From Pradoshia sp. D12 (GTDB lineage: Bacteria > Bacillota > Bacilli > Bacillales > Pradoshiaceae): a stretch of 64,000 bases of DNA. Under the pieces are notes generated by a model. The model ran no database searches. It was not told the origin of the DNA and saw nothing but the letters and a program-made list of their open reading frames with translations. The translations under genes and the position numbers were made by a program. The DNA is taken from positions 771,501 through 835,500 of the forward strand of contig NZ_CP044545.1 in assembly GCF_008935075.1 (NCBI RefSeq), given 5' to 3'. Of the stretch, positions 56,549 through 64,000 are shown one piece after another; position 1 is the stretch's first letter; the number at the start of each line of letters is the position of its first letter.

Positions 56549-56623
56549 TTTATAACTGTTCTATTTCTGCCAAAATCCTCATACAGAATGTATATGGGCA
56601 TCATGAAAGGTGGATTGGACATC

Positions 56624-57493
56624 ATGGTATATAAACTGTTAATGATTAATATGGATGGTGCACTATTATCTTCAAAAGGAAAACTCCACACTCATACAAG
56701 AGAATCAATTGAATACGTTGCTAAAAAGGGAGTAGAAGTAGCTCTGATGACCTCTGAAAATTATGACTATACACAAAGAACCGGAAAAGCTCTTAGATGT
56801 AATCCGCATATTATTGCGCATCAGGGTGGCTTTATTTTGGAGAATCTTCATAATCCGATTTTTGTTAAGCGAATACCTGAGAACACTACCCTCGATATCA
56901 TTCGTTTTTTAGAAAAATTAAGCGGGCACATCCGTTTAATTCATGAGGATATGACAATCGGAAATAGAATGGATCTTCCAACACCGCTCTTTGCAAGAAT
57001 CAAATGGACGCCGGGAGAGACCAATATATATGCCCAGCAATTTGTAGATTCTCTAGATGAGTATTTACGCACCCATCCGATGTCTCCATTGCAAATTGAT
57101 ATATATATAGATAAGAAACAGGACAGAATAGATGCAAAGTCTGGTCTTGAAGCGATGTTTGAAAACGTAATGATCCAGGAGAGTCATCCGAATAAACTTG
57201 TGATTTTACCAGAACAAGTCACAAAAGAGAAGGCTTTTAACTACTTATTAAAAAACAGGGGTATAGCAGCAAATGAAGTGGTCTTAATTGGCAGTGATCA
57301 AGATGAATCGGAGCTGGTAAGAAATGTGGGACTTGGTGTAGCTGTGGCAAATGCTGATGCAGCGGTAAAGCGCTCAGCCAAATGGATTACCCGCAGTAAT
57401 GATGAACTGGGTGTGGCCTATCTCATTAAAGAGGTATTCAGAAGACAGCATCCAATTGGCTTCTTAAAAAAGATGAATATCAAAACTGACTAA
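56624..57493 (+). CDS. yhaX: HAD-superfamily protein YhaX with altered catalytic motifs
   Basis: A 289-residue Cof-type HAD protein in the position of B. subtilis yhaX, a sporulation gene. Motif I, normally DxDGT, reads N-M-D-G-A (residues 9-13), so the nucleophile Asp is Asn; motif IV, normally GDxxND, reads GSDQDE. The Lys (HPNKLVILP) is present. Phosphatase activity is therefore doubtful; it may be a binding protein. AAAGGTGG precedes the ATG chosen; an upstream in-frame start has no ribosome site. Confidence 0.85.
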   Translation: MVYKLLMINMDGALLSSKGKLHTHTRESIEYVAKKGVEVALMTSENYDYTQRTGKALRCNPHIIAHQGGFILENLHNPIFVKRIPENTTLDIIRFLEKLSGHIRLIHEDMTIGNRMDLPTPLFARIKWTPGETNIYAQQFVDSLDEYLRTHPMSPLQIDIYIDKKQDRIDAKSGLEAMFENVMIQESHPNKLVILPEQVTKEKAFNYLLKNRGIAANEVVLIGSDQDESELVRNVGLGVAVANADAAVKRSAKWITRSNDELGVAYLIKEVFRRQHPIGFLKKMNIKTD

Positions 57494-57522
57494 ATAGGTG
57501 TTGAAGGTGTTTTTTACCACCT

Positions 57523-57560
57523 ACCAAAAGGATGGCTCCTCTGGGGTTATCCTTTTTTAT
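57523..57560 (+). terminator. Terminator after yhaX
   Basis: AAAAGGAT/ATCCTTTT stem followed by T-run. A second hairpin (TAGGTG/CACCTA) lies just before it. Confidence 0.75.
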
Positions 57561-57678
57561 TGGGCTTCGGTAATAAATATTGTCGGTTTAGGGTTTCGTT
57601 ATGATGATAAAGGTGCTATGTAGGGCTGAAACAGTTTTCTTGGCAATTAAATTATTAATTCTTGGCAAGAGATGTAGG

Positions 57679-57825
57679 ATATTCAGCCCAACGAGGATGA
57701 ATCCAGCCGAATTGAGCATAGATTCAGCTTAACTTCGTAATAATCCGGCCGATTCAGCTGAAAATCCAGCCAAACTCCGTAATAATCCAGCCGATTCAAA
57801 CAATAATCGAGCCAAACGCCTAAAT
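57679..57825. repeat. 42-bp tandem repeat, three and a half copies
   Basis: Three adjacent 42-base units (57700-57741, 57742-57783, 57784-57825), each built from two similar 21-base halves beginning AATCCAGCC and ending in TAAT or similar, plus a half unit in front. Non-coding in all frames. Nothing similar is seen elsewhere in this window. Confidence 0.75.
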
Positions 57826-58155
57826 GGGGCCATTCCTTTACTCTTTTGATGGAATCCAGCTTCGGCTTCTAGGAACTCAAGTCATCAGTAAATACTCAGC
57901 GGAGGCCTGCAGGATTTAGTTCACAATGATCTTTCTACGCGATGTGGTGCTTCTTAGTCTTTGCTCAATAGGACCCTTCCTCTCAGTACTCTTCTTATGC
58001 TTGTCGCTCCTAGGCAGTCTCCTAAGCTTTTTTATTGGCTGAATAGCTTCATTCCCAAATAGTCATGATAAGGAAGAGATGGTTTATTTGTGATTGACCG
58101 CTGTCTTGATGTTCAGTAAACTGATATGGATTGAATTTTTGAAAAGGGGATAGGC
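57826..58155. other. Gene-free region before hemZ
   Basis: About 330 bases. The plus strand has AGCTTCGGCTTCTAGGAACT and TCGCTCCTAGGCAGTCTCCT, wording like the dispersed intergenic repeats of Bacillus genomes. The minus strand reads KKLRRLPRSDKHKKSTERKG in one frame but without a usable start. AAAAGGGG stands before hemZ. Confidence 0.4.
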
Positions 58156-59658
58156 ATGCGTATTTTAATAAATGGCATTGAGGATGAAAGGCTGTATCGG
58201 CCCTTATCTTTAATTGCGGACTTATTTTTTGAAGAGGCAACACTGCTTAATAGCGATGAATCACCATCGGATTTATCAATTACATTAAAACAAGAAATGA
58301 TTAATCATACATTATATACAAAAGCGATACTAGAGGATTCTACATCTAATAAAGTACATGAATCCACATTTGAAAGAGATGTCTTGAATCAGACGGATGA
58401 AAAGGCTCTTTTTAAGCAAAAAAAGCATTCCTATTCTTATGTTTTTTTAAAGGTTTTGGAACAACATACAGGAATGATTCAGAAGTGGGGATTGTTGACA
58501 GGTGTTCGTCCCACAAAATTGTGGCATCAATATGTGAAAAAGAATATAGATGCATCTGTTGCCAAGAGAGAGCTGAGCGCCTCCTACTCCATTACAGACG
58601 AGAAATTAAATTTACTGGAGGAAATTGCTGACCGTCAATTAGAAGTCATTCCAGATTTATATGATTTGAAAAGGGAAGTGAGCATTTATATAGGAATTCC
58701 TTTCTGCCCTACTAAATGCGCCTATTGTACATTCCCCGCTTATGCAATTAATGGACGTCAGGGAAATGTAACATCATTTCTGGGTGGACTGCATTATGAA
58801 ATGCGAGAAATCGGTAAATGGCTGAAGGACAATCATATAAAAATTACTACTATTTACTTTGGCGGCGGTACACCTACGAGTATATCAGCTGAAGAAATGG
58901 ACATTCTTTACGAGGAACTATATGAATCATTCCCTGATATTAAAAATGTACGGGAAATTACGGTGGAAGCAGGTCGGCCGGATACGATTACACCGGAAAA
59001 ATTGAAGGTCTTAAAAAAATGGAATATTGATCGAATCAGTATTAATCCACAGTCCTATACACAGGAAACATTGAAGGCGATTGGGCGACATCACACGGTA
59101 GAGGAAACAATTGAAAAATATAAACTGGCTAAAGAGGCCGGTATGAATAATGTGAATATGGATTTAATTATAGGGCTTCCGGGTGAAGGTGTCCCTGAAT
59201 TAAAGAATAGTTTACACGAAACAGAAAAATTGATGCCGGAATCATTGACTGTTCATACGTTATCCTTTAAACGGGCTTCTGAGATGACGAGAAATAAAAT
59301 GCGCTATAAGGTTGCGGATCGTACGGAAGTAGAACAAATGATGAATGAAGCTGAAAAGTGGACTGCAGCCCATGGATACCATCCATACTATTTATACAGA
59401 CAAAAGAATATACTGGGTAACCTGGAGAATGTCGGATATTCATTACCTGGAATGGAGAGCTTGTATAATATCCTGATTATGGAGGAGCAGCAAACGATCA
59501 TAGGACTTGGATGTGGGGCAGCAAGTAAATTCATTGATCCTGATACTGGAAAAATCACGCACTTTGCCAACCCAAAAGATCCAAAATCCTATAATGATAG
59601 TTATGAGCATTATACAACTAAAAAAATTGATTACTTAAAAGAATTATTTTTGCGCTGA
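58156..59658 (+). CDS. hemZ: Coproporphyrinogen III dehydrogenase-like radical SAM protein HemZ
   Basis: A 500-residue radical SAM enzyme with an extra N-terminal domain of about 170 residues, the HemZ arrangement. The cluster motif CxxxCxxC is at Cys184, 188 and 191 (PFCPTKCAYC), and the SAM-binding motif is YFGGGTPTS. In B. subtilis HemZ is an anaerobically used coproporphyrinogen oxidase candidate. Gene order matches B. subtilis yhaX-hemZ-yhaR. Length equals the subtilis protein (501). Confidence 0.93.
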   Translation: MRILINGIEDERLYRPLSLIADLFFEEATLLNSDESPSDLSITLKQEMINHTLYTKAILEDSTSNKVHESTFERDVLNQTDEKALFKQKKHSYSYVFLKVLEQHTGMIQKWGLLTGVRPTKLWHQYVKKNIDASVAKRELSASYSITDEKLNLLEEIADRQLEVIPDLYDLKREVSIYIGIPFCPTKCAYCTFPAYAINGRQGNVTSFLGGLHYEMREIGKWLKDNHIKITTIYFGGGTPTSISAEEMDILYEELYESFPDIKNVREITVEAGRPDTITPEKLKVLKKWNIDRISINPQSYTQETLKAIGRHHTVEETIEKYKLAKEAGMNNVNMDLIIGLPGEGVPELKNSLHETEKLMPESLTVHTLSFKRASEMTRNKMRYKVADRTEVEQMMNEAEKWTAAHGYHPYYLYRQKNILGNLENVGYSLPGMESLYNILIMEEQQTIIGLGCGAASKFIDPDTGKITHFANPKDPKSYNDSYEHYTTKKIDYLKELFLR

Positions 59659-59660
59659 AA

Positions 59661-59705
59661 TTAACAAACCGAGTTGTTTGGATGAAGAACTCGGTTATTT
59701 TTTCT
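59661..59705 (+). terminator. Terminator after hemZ
   Basis: AACCGAGTT/AACTCGGTT stem followed by ATTTTTTC. Confidence 0.82.
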
Positions 59706-59747
59706 TCTAATATACAAATAATTCTAATAAATTACACCTTTTTTGTG

Positions 59748-59761
59748 TTAAAACGCTTACA
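59748..59761. promoter_or_regulatory. Candidate cre (CcpA) site upstream of yhaR
   Basis: On the minus strand TGTAAGCGTTTTAA matches the cre consensus TGNAANCGNWNNCW at all but one position. It overlaps the likely promoter, with TATAAT starting nine bases later, so it would repress when sugar is abundant. Confidence 0.5.
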
Positions 59762-59809
59762 TAAACCTTTATAATAAATATATATCAAATTTGAAAGGGG
59801 ATTTTGCCA

Positions 59810-60601
59810 GTGAAACCTGCCTCTATTATCAAGAGCGTGCTTGTGGAAAAGGAAGGCACTGTAGCTACCGTGTCATTAAACCGTCCTGAAGTATTAAATG
59901 CTCTTAATAAAGAGATGCTTGTTGAATTAAACAAGGAATTAAAAGCATTGAGTCTTGATGAGGAAATTACAATTATTATTCTTAAAGGAAATGGCAACGG
60001 ATTTTGCTCAGGCGGCGATATAAAATCGATGTTTAATTTAGGCAGTGAAAAAGATTTTTATGGAATAATGGATTGTATTAACGAACTAGCCATGGCCATG
60101 TATACGATGCCAAAATTAACAATTGCAGCAGTTCACGGGGCAGCAGCGGGACTTGGATTCAGCCTTGCCTTGGCCACTGACTGCATTATTGCAGAGCAGG
60201 AGAGTAAATTAGCCATGAATTTCATTGGGATCGGCTTGATTCCTGATGGCGGAGGGCACTTCTTTCTAGAACGAAGACTGGGAGAATTGAAAGCTCAGGA
60301 AGTAATCTGGGAAGGTAAAGTGATGAGCGCTGAGCAGGCATCAGAAATTGGATTGGTTGATCTGGTAACAACGAACAGCCTTGAGGATGAGGTTCAGAAA
60401 AAGATAAAAGAATGGCAGGCAAAACCAATTTTGTCTATGATCCGGACGAAGAAAATTCTTGCTGAAACAAATCGTCCTAAGCTATTGAAGATGCTTGAAT
60501 TGGAGAAATACTCGCAGTATGTGATGAGACAAACAGAGGATCATGAAGAAGGTATCAAGGCGTTTGTTGAGAAAAGGAAGCCTAATTTCAAAGGAAAATA
60601 A
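59810..60601 (+). CDS. yhaR: Enoyl-CoA hydratase/isomerase family protein YhaR
   Basis: A 263-residue crotonase-fold protein. The oxyanion segments are NGFCSGGDIKSM and HGAAAGLGFSLALATDC; the second-motif acid region is IGLIPDGGGHFFLERRLG. Probably acts on a CoA thioester in fatty-acid or branched-acid degradation. The GTG start is nine bases behind AAAGGGG; a TTG two codons earlier is too close. Order matches B. subtilis. A cre-like site in the promoter suggests catabolite repression. Confidence 0.9.
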   Translation: MKPASIIKSVLVEKEGTVATVSLNRPEVLNALNKEMLVELNKELKALSLDEEITIIILKGNGNGFCSGGDIKSMFNLGSEKDFYGIMDCINELAMAMYTMPKLTIAAVHGAAAGLGFSLALATDCIIAEQESKLAMNFIGIGLIPDGGGHFFLERRLGELKAQEVIWEGKVMSAEQASEIGLVDLVTTNSLEDEVQKKIKEWQAKPILSMIRTKKILAETNRPKLLKMLELEKYSQYVMRQTEDHEEGIKAFVEKRKPNFKGK

Positions 60602-60602
60602 A

Positions 60603-60646
60603 AAGGTTTGTATGATCCCGTTATAAAAGGATCATACAAACCTTTT
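60603..60646. terminator. Strong bidirectional terminator
   Basis: AAGGTTTGTATGATCC/GGATCATACAAACCTT stem between convergent yhaR and the YhzD-like gene. Confidence 0.92.
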
Positions 60647-60647
60647 C

Positions 60648-60833
60648 TTATCTATGGAATAATAGTAGCTTGCCAAGCGGTGAGGTGAACCGATGTGTCT
60701 TTTCTTCGTATTCTTTTTCAGCTACAAGCTTTTGTCCCAGTTCTTTTGCGCTTTCATCATTCTCTGCCTGAATCGATTCTTCTAAAATCTTTTCACCATC
60801 TGCTTCAAATACGGTTAATTTATAGATTTTCAT
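60648..60833 (-). CDS. yhzD: YhzD-like small protein
   Basis: A 61-residue protein (MKIYKLTVFEADGEKILEES start; TSPLGKLLLFHR end) matching what I recall of the YhzD family, found beside yhaR in Bacillus. Function unknown. AGGAGG lies upstream on the minus strand. Convergent with yhaR across a shared terminator. Confidence 0.72.
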   Translation of the reverse strand: MKIYKLTVFEADGEKILEESIQAENDESAKELGQKLVAEKEYEEKTHRFTSPLGKLLLFHR

Positions 60834-60986
60834 CTTTATTCCTCCTAAATTTAGCTGATCAGCAGTTGATATTATTTTCGCATAAAGAGTTAAAATTTGT
60901 AAAGTTTAGAATTACCTTTCAATTTATCAGGTGGATATATTAGAATATATATAGACATAAAAATTGATAAAAGGGGGAAATGCTTT

Positions 60987-61886
60987 TTGACTTTATTGGT
61001 AAATAACGTAGTGAAGCAATTTGGTGAATTCACAGCTGTAAATCATCTTTCTCTTGATGTGGAAGAGGGAACGATGTTTGGTATGCTTGGGGCAAACGGG
61101 GCTGGTAAAACTACAACTTTTCGAATGATTCTTGGTTTATTGGATCCTACAGAAGGGAGCATCAGTTGGAAGGGGAAGAAAATTGACTATTCCACAAGCT
61201 CGACGATCGGTTATCTTCCTGAAGAGCGAGGGTTGTATCCAAAGATTAAAACGGGTGAACAATTAATTTATCTGGCTCGGTTGCGGGGAATGAACCGATC
61301 CGATGCCATGCATGAAGCAAAAGTCTGGTTGGACCGCTTTAACGTTCCGGAATATTTCGATAAAAAAGTTGGTGATCTTTCCAAAGGTAATCAACAAAAA
61401 ATACAATTTATTGCGTCAGTTATACATAAACCTGAATTGTTAATTTTGGATGAACCATTTAGCGGTTTGGACCCTGTAAATGTTGAATTATTAAAAAAGG
61501 CAGTCCATGATTTAAGGAAGAATGGGACGACTATCGTCTTTTCCAGCCACCGTATGGAACACGTAGAGGAATTATGTGAACAGCTCTGCATACTTAAGCA
61601 AGGAGAGGCAGTCGTTAATGGTTCACTAAAGGATATCAAACGATCGTATGGCAAAAAGAATGTAGTGGTACATGCTGATTTTGATCTTAAATTCCTGACT
61701 GATTATCCTGGTGTGACAAAAGCAGTAGAAGTCACGGAAGGAATTCATTTGCAAATTGCAGATGAGAAGAATGCCGAATTAATCTTACAGGATACAGTTA
61801 AGCGTGGTTTCATACGTAAATTCGAATTGGAAGAACCATCCTTGAAGGATATCTTTATTGAAAAGGTTGGTGCTCAATATGAATAA
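60987..61886 (+). CDS. yhaQ: ABC transporter ATP-binding protein YhaQ
   Basis: A 299-residue ATPase of a NatAB-type exporter. Walker A is GANGAGKTT (36-44), signature LSKGNQQK, Walker B LLILDEPFSGLDP; the C-terminal extension with beta strands is typical for this group. Pairs with YhaP. The related B. subtilis NatAB exports sodium. TTG start behind AAGGGGG. Its last eight bases overlap yhaP. Confidence 0.92.
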   Translation: MTLLVNNVVKQFGEFTAVNHLSLDVEEGTMFGMLGANGAGKTTTFRMILGLLDPTEGSISWKGKKIDYSTSSTIGYLPEERGLYPKIKTGEQLIYLARLRGMNRSDAMHEAKVWLDRFNVPEYFDKKVGDLSKGNQQKIQFIASVIHKPELLILDEPFSGLDPVNVELLKKAVHDLRKNGTTIVFSSHRMEHVEELCEQLCILKQGEAVVNGSLKDIKRSYGKKNVVVHADFDLKFLTDYPGVTKAVEVTEGIHLQIADEKNAELILQDTVKRGFIRKFELEEPSLKDIFIEKVGAQYE

Positions 61887-63117
61887 GTTTTGGATTATGA
61901 CATTTCAGACGTATATGTCAAAGGTTAAAAGTAAGTCATTTGTCATTTCGACTGCAGTTATTTTATTAATGGTTCTCGCCTTTACAAACCTGGATCGAAT
62001 AGTCGGTTGGTTTGATAAAGGTGATACAACAATTGGGATAGTGGAAAAGTCAGGTGATTTTTACTCTGCACTAGAAAAGCAGCTTGACAGCAGTGGAAGC
62101 GAATTAAGCCTGAAAACATATAAATCGGAAAGTGAAGCAAAGAAAGCTGAAGAAGAGGGAGATTTGGAAGGATATTTATTGCTTGAAGAGCAAGACGGTA
62201 TTCCAATAGGTGTCTATAAGGCCCAATCCATCGCCAATTCAAATGAGAGTACAGAAATTCAAAATGCTCTGCAGCAAATACAAACAAGTATTTTAACAAA
62301 GCAGGTTAATATAACGGATGAACAGTTGGCAGCTATCTACAAGCCTGTCTCCTTTGAGGTTGTTCCATTAAATAATCGGGCGAAATCAGAGGAAGAGCTT
62401 AATCAGGCTCGCGGCCTAGTCTATGTGATGATCTTTGTAATTTATTTCTCTGTTGTTGTGTATGCCGGTATGATTGCTAACGAAGTGGCCATTGAAAAAT
62501 CATCTCGTGTGATGGAGATTTTAATTTCAAGTGTGTCACCAATTCAGCAAATGTTCGCGAAAATCACTGGAATTGCTCTGCTGACATTGACACAGCTTGC
62601 CATATTTGTGCTGGTTGGATATTTATCATTTAAAAGCAGCAGTGGGATGGGAGAAATTTTCGAGGCTTTTGGCTTTGACAATATGAAAGCGAAGACGATT
62701 GTTTATGCGGTTATATTTACCTTCTTAGGTTATTTATTATATGCCACAATGGCAGCGTTCCTTGGTTCTTTAGTAAGTAAGATTGAAGATTTGCAACAAA
62801 TGATCATGCCAATGACCATGCTGGTTGTCCTGGCTTTCATGCTTGCCATGACTGGGCTTGGCAATCCGGAAGCAACATTTATAAAGGTCTCTTCCTATAT
62901 TCCGTTCTTCACACCTATGCTTATGTTTATGCGTATAGGAATGCTTGAAATATCCAATATCGAAATTGCGATAAGCATTGGTATTCTGCTTGTGACGATT
63001 GGATTATTAGCCTATTTTGGAGCTAAAGTCTATAAAGGCGGAGTTTTAATGTATGGAAATTCAAGCTCATTTAAAGATATTAAAAAAGCACTTGATTTAA
63101 CAAACAGCAATAAGTAA
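61879..63117 (+). CDS. yhaP: ABC transporter permease YhaP
   Basis: A 412-residue ABC-2-type permease: one N-terminal helix, a large extracellular domain (about 45-180), then five helices in the C-terminal half with the conserved EKSSRVMEILISSVSP loop that couples to the ATPase. It resembles NatB. The ATG lies inside the end of yhaQ, indicating coupled translation. A terminator follows. Confidence 0.92.
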   Translation: MNKFWIMTFQTYMSKVKSKSFVISTAVILLMVLAFTNLDRIVGWFDKGDTTIGIVEKSGDFYSALEKQLDSSGSELSLKTYKSESEAKKAEEEGDLEGYLLLEEQDGIPIGVYKAQSIANSNESTEIQNALQQIQTSILTKQVNITDEQLAAIYKPVSFEVVPLNNRAKSEEELNQARGLVYVMIFVIYFSVVVYAGMIANEVAIEKSSRVMEILISSVSPIQQMFAKITGIALLTLTQLAIFVLVGYLSFKSSSGMGEIFEAFGFDNMKAKTIVYAVIFTFLGYLLYATMAAFLGSLVSKIEDLQQMIMPMTMLVVLAFMLAMTGLGNPEATFIKVSSYIPFFTPMLMFMRIGMLEISNIEIAISIGILLVTIGLLAYFGAKVYKGGVLMYGNSSSFKDIKKALDLTNSNK

Positions 63118-63123
63118 ACAAGG

Positions 63124-63156
63124 ACTCACTTCCAAATGGGAAGTGAGTTTTTTATG
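63124..63156 (+). terminator. Terminator after yhaP
   Basis: CTCACTTCC/GGAAGTGAG stem with an AAATG loop followed by six T. Confidence 0.88.
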
Positions 63157-63279
63157 GTTCTTAGTAGGATATTTGATTTGCTTAAATAAAGGCATCCTTT
63201 GCAATCACCTGGCTGATTACGGGGAGGTAACAATTATCTAATAATATTTGTATATGAGATAATTAAATTTACGTTTTTT

Positions 63280-63308
63280 TTGATTAAAAGAACAATCGTT
63301 TGTAGTAA
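63280..63308 (+). promoter_or_regulatory. Possible sigma-A promoter of yhaO
   Basis: TTGATT, 17 bases, TAGTAA, 25 bases before the yhaO start. The -10 is weak. Confidence 0.35.
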
Positions 63309-63333
63309 AATGGCATGGAAGGAGTGTGGTACA

Positions 63334-64000
63334 GTGCGAGGCGTAAAATTTATACATGCAGCTGATTTGCATTTGGGCAGCGTTTTTTCAGGATTTCAGC
63401 ATATGCATAGTGCCATTTATGAAAAAATAAAAAACAGCGGATATTCAGCATTAACAAGGCTCGTGGACACGGCAATTCAGGAAAGAATTGATTTTGTTAT
63501 TTTTGCTGGAGATATTTATGATAATGAAGAACGAAACTTGAAAGCACAATTGAAATTTAAGGCTGAAATGGAAAGATTGGAAACCTATTCGATTCCTGTC
63601 TATTTAATTCATGGAAATCATGATTACATGAATGGGAATTACTTTGATATAAGCTTACCAGCGAATGTTCATCTGTTTGGACGCGAAGTAGAAGTTAAAC
63701 AATTTATTAAAGAAAATGATGCAACTACCGTAAATCTTTATGGATTCAGTTATGATAAGCGCCATATACATGATCGGGTTATTCAGGAGTATAAAAAGGC
63801 AGACGATGCTGATTATCATATTGGTATATTACACGGTAATTTAGATGGAGAGAGTGCTCATGGAAACTATGCTCCTTTTACCAGAAGTGAGCTGCTTAGT
63901 AAGCAATTTGATTACTGGGCTCTCGGGCATATCCATAAACGAATGGAAATTCTGCAGGAACCACCAGCCATTTATCCAGGCTGCTTGCAGGGGAGAAATA
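63334..64000 (+). CDS. yhaO: DNA repair exonuclease YhaO (SbcD/Mre11-like), cut by the window end
   Basis: The first 222 codons of a calcineurin-like metallophosphoesterase: HAADLHLGSVF, FAGDIYDNEE, HGNHDYMNGN and GHIHKRMEIL are metal-binding motifs I-III and the final GHxH. YhaO is the nuclease subunit that works with the SMC-like YhaN, expected next beyond the window. The GTG start follows AAGGAG. In B. subtilis the order yhaQ-yhaP-yhaO-yhaN-yhaM is the same. The C-terminal part is not seen. Confidence 0.92.
   Translation, partial: MRGVKFIHAADLHLGSVFSGFQHMHSAIYEKIKNSGYSALTRLVDTAIQERIDFVIFAGDIYDNEERNLKAQLKFKAEMERLETYSIPVYLIHGNHDYMNGNYFDISLPANVHLFGREVEVKQFIKENDATTVNLYGFSYDKRHIHDRVIQEYKKADDADYHIGILHGNLDGESAHGNYAPFTRSELLSKQFDYWALGHIHKRMEILQEPPAIYPGCLQGRN

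Noticed and set aside
57905-58042. Minus-strand basic frame (KKLRRLPRSDKHKK-like)
   Set aside because: No ATG, GTG or TTG in a usable position, and it lies in sequence that looks like a dispersed intergenic repeat.

Overview
The window is a stretch of chromosome from an AT-rich, endospore-forming member of the Bacillaceae. The evidence is Gram-positive ribosome binding sites (AGGAGG-type) before almost every gene, frequent TTG and GTG starts, an alpha/beta-type small acid-soluble spore protein behind a sigma-G-type promoter, three sigma-B-type promoters, SAM-I and TPP riboswitches, and the gene order yheE-yheB-yheA-yhaX-hemZ-yhaR-yhzD-yhaQ-yhaP-yhaO known from Bacillus subtilis. The sequence alone does not identify the species. 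No prophage, plasmid replicon, CRISPR array, rRNA gene or intact insertion sequence was seen.

Layout. 0-13 kb: DedA and TVP38-type membrane proteins, an alpha/beta hydrolase, a ligase-like BRCT protein without catalytic residues, a nucleoside transporter with a HAD phosphatase and a YeiL-like regulator, a DUF1657-DUF421 pair, a GNAT protein, an MFS exporter and a secreted lipase. 14-17 kb: glucose uptake and glucose dehydrogenase (glcU-gdh) behind a sigma-B-type promoter and a cre-like site, then an HpaB-type flavin monooxygenase behind a long inverted repeat. 17.3-19.4 kb: a small accessory islet with orphan genes, one of them WapI-immunity-like, separated by palindromes that resemble IS ends. 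19.4-25.1 kb: a methionine module of aminotransferase, SAM-I riboswitch-metNIQ and a hydroxycarboxylate-dehydrogenase-like enzyme. 25-42 kb: glpX, an MMPL exporter, a YusW-like lipoprotein, corA, a CDF exporter, a purine permease with a divergent LysR regulator, ampS, a beta-lactamase-family pseudogene, an AI-2E-family permease and a CNNM/CorC protein. 42-49 kb: a DAACS symporter, TPP riboswitch-thiT, an XRE regulator, a Usp protein and a class A PBP. 49-64 kb: an HPr-like protein without phosphorylation sites, fumC, a spore protein with a tRNA-like element in its leader, msmX, a PucR-type regulator, then the conserved yhe/yha block, which runs off the right end inside yhaO.

Most genes are one- or two-gene units bounded by intrinsic terminators. 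Clear operons are glcU-gdh, metNIQ, DUF1657-DUF421 and yhaQP. Several small genes were recovered by eye: a YpzI-like protein, a 40-codon gene before corA, a 54-residue gene before the PBP, and a 27-residue one-helix membrane peptide before fumC.

The most unusual item is at 51.67-51.75 kb on the minus strand: an RNA with tRNA acceptor, D and T arms and an encoded CCA end but a non-tRNA anticodon arm. It lies between a sigma-G-type promoter and the spore-protein gene. Other notable items are the catalytically dead LigA-like protein, the HPr paralogue with His15 and Ser46 replaced, the methionine module, and a 42-bp tandem repeat.
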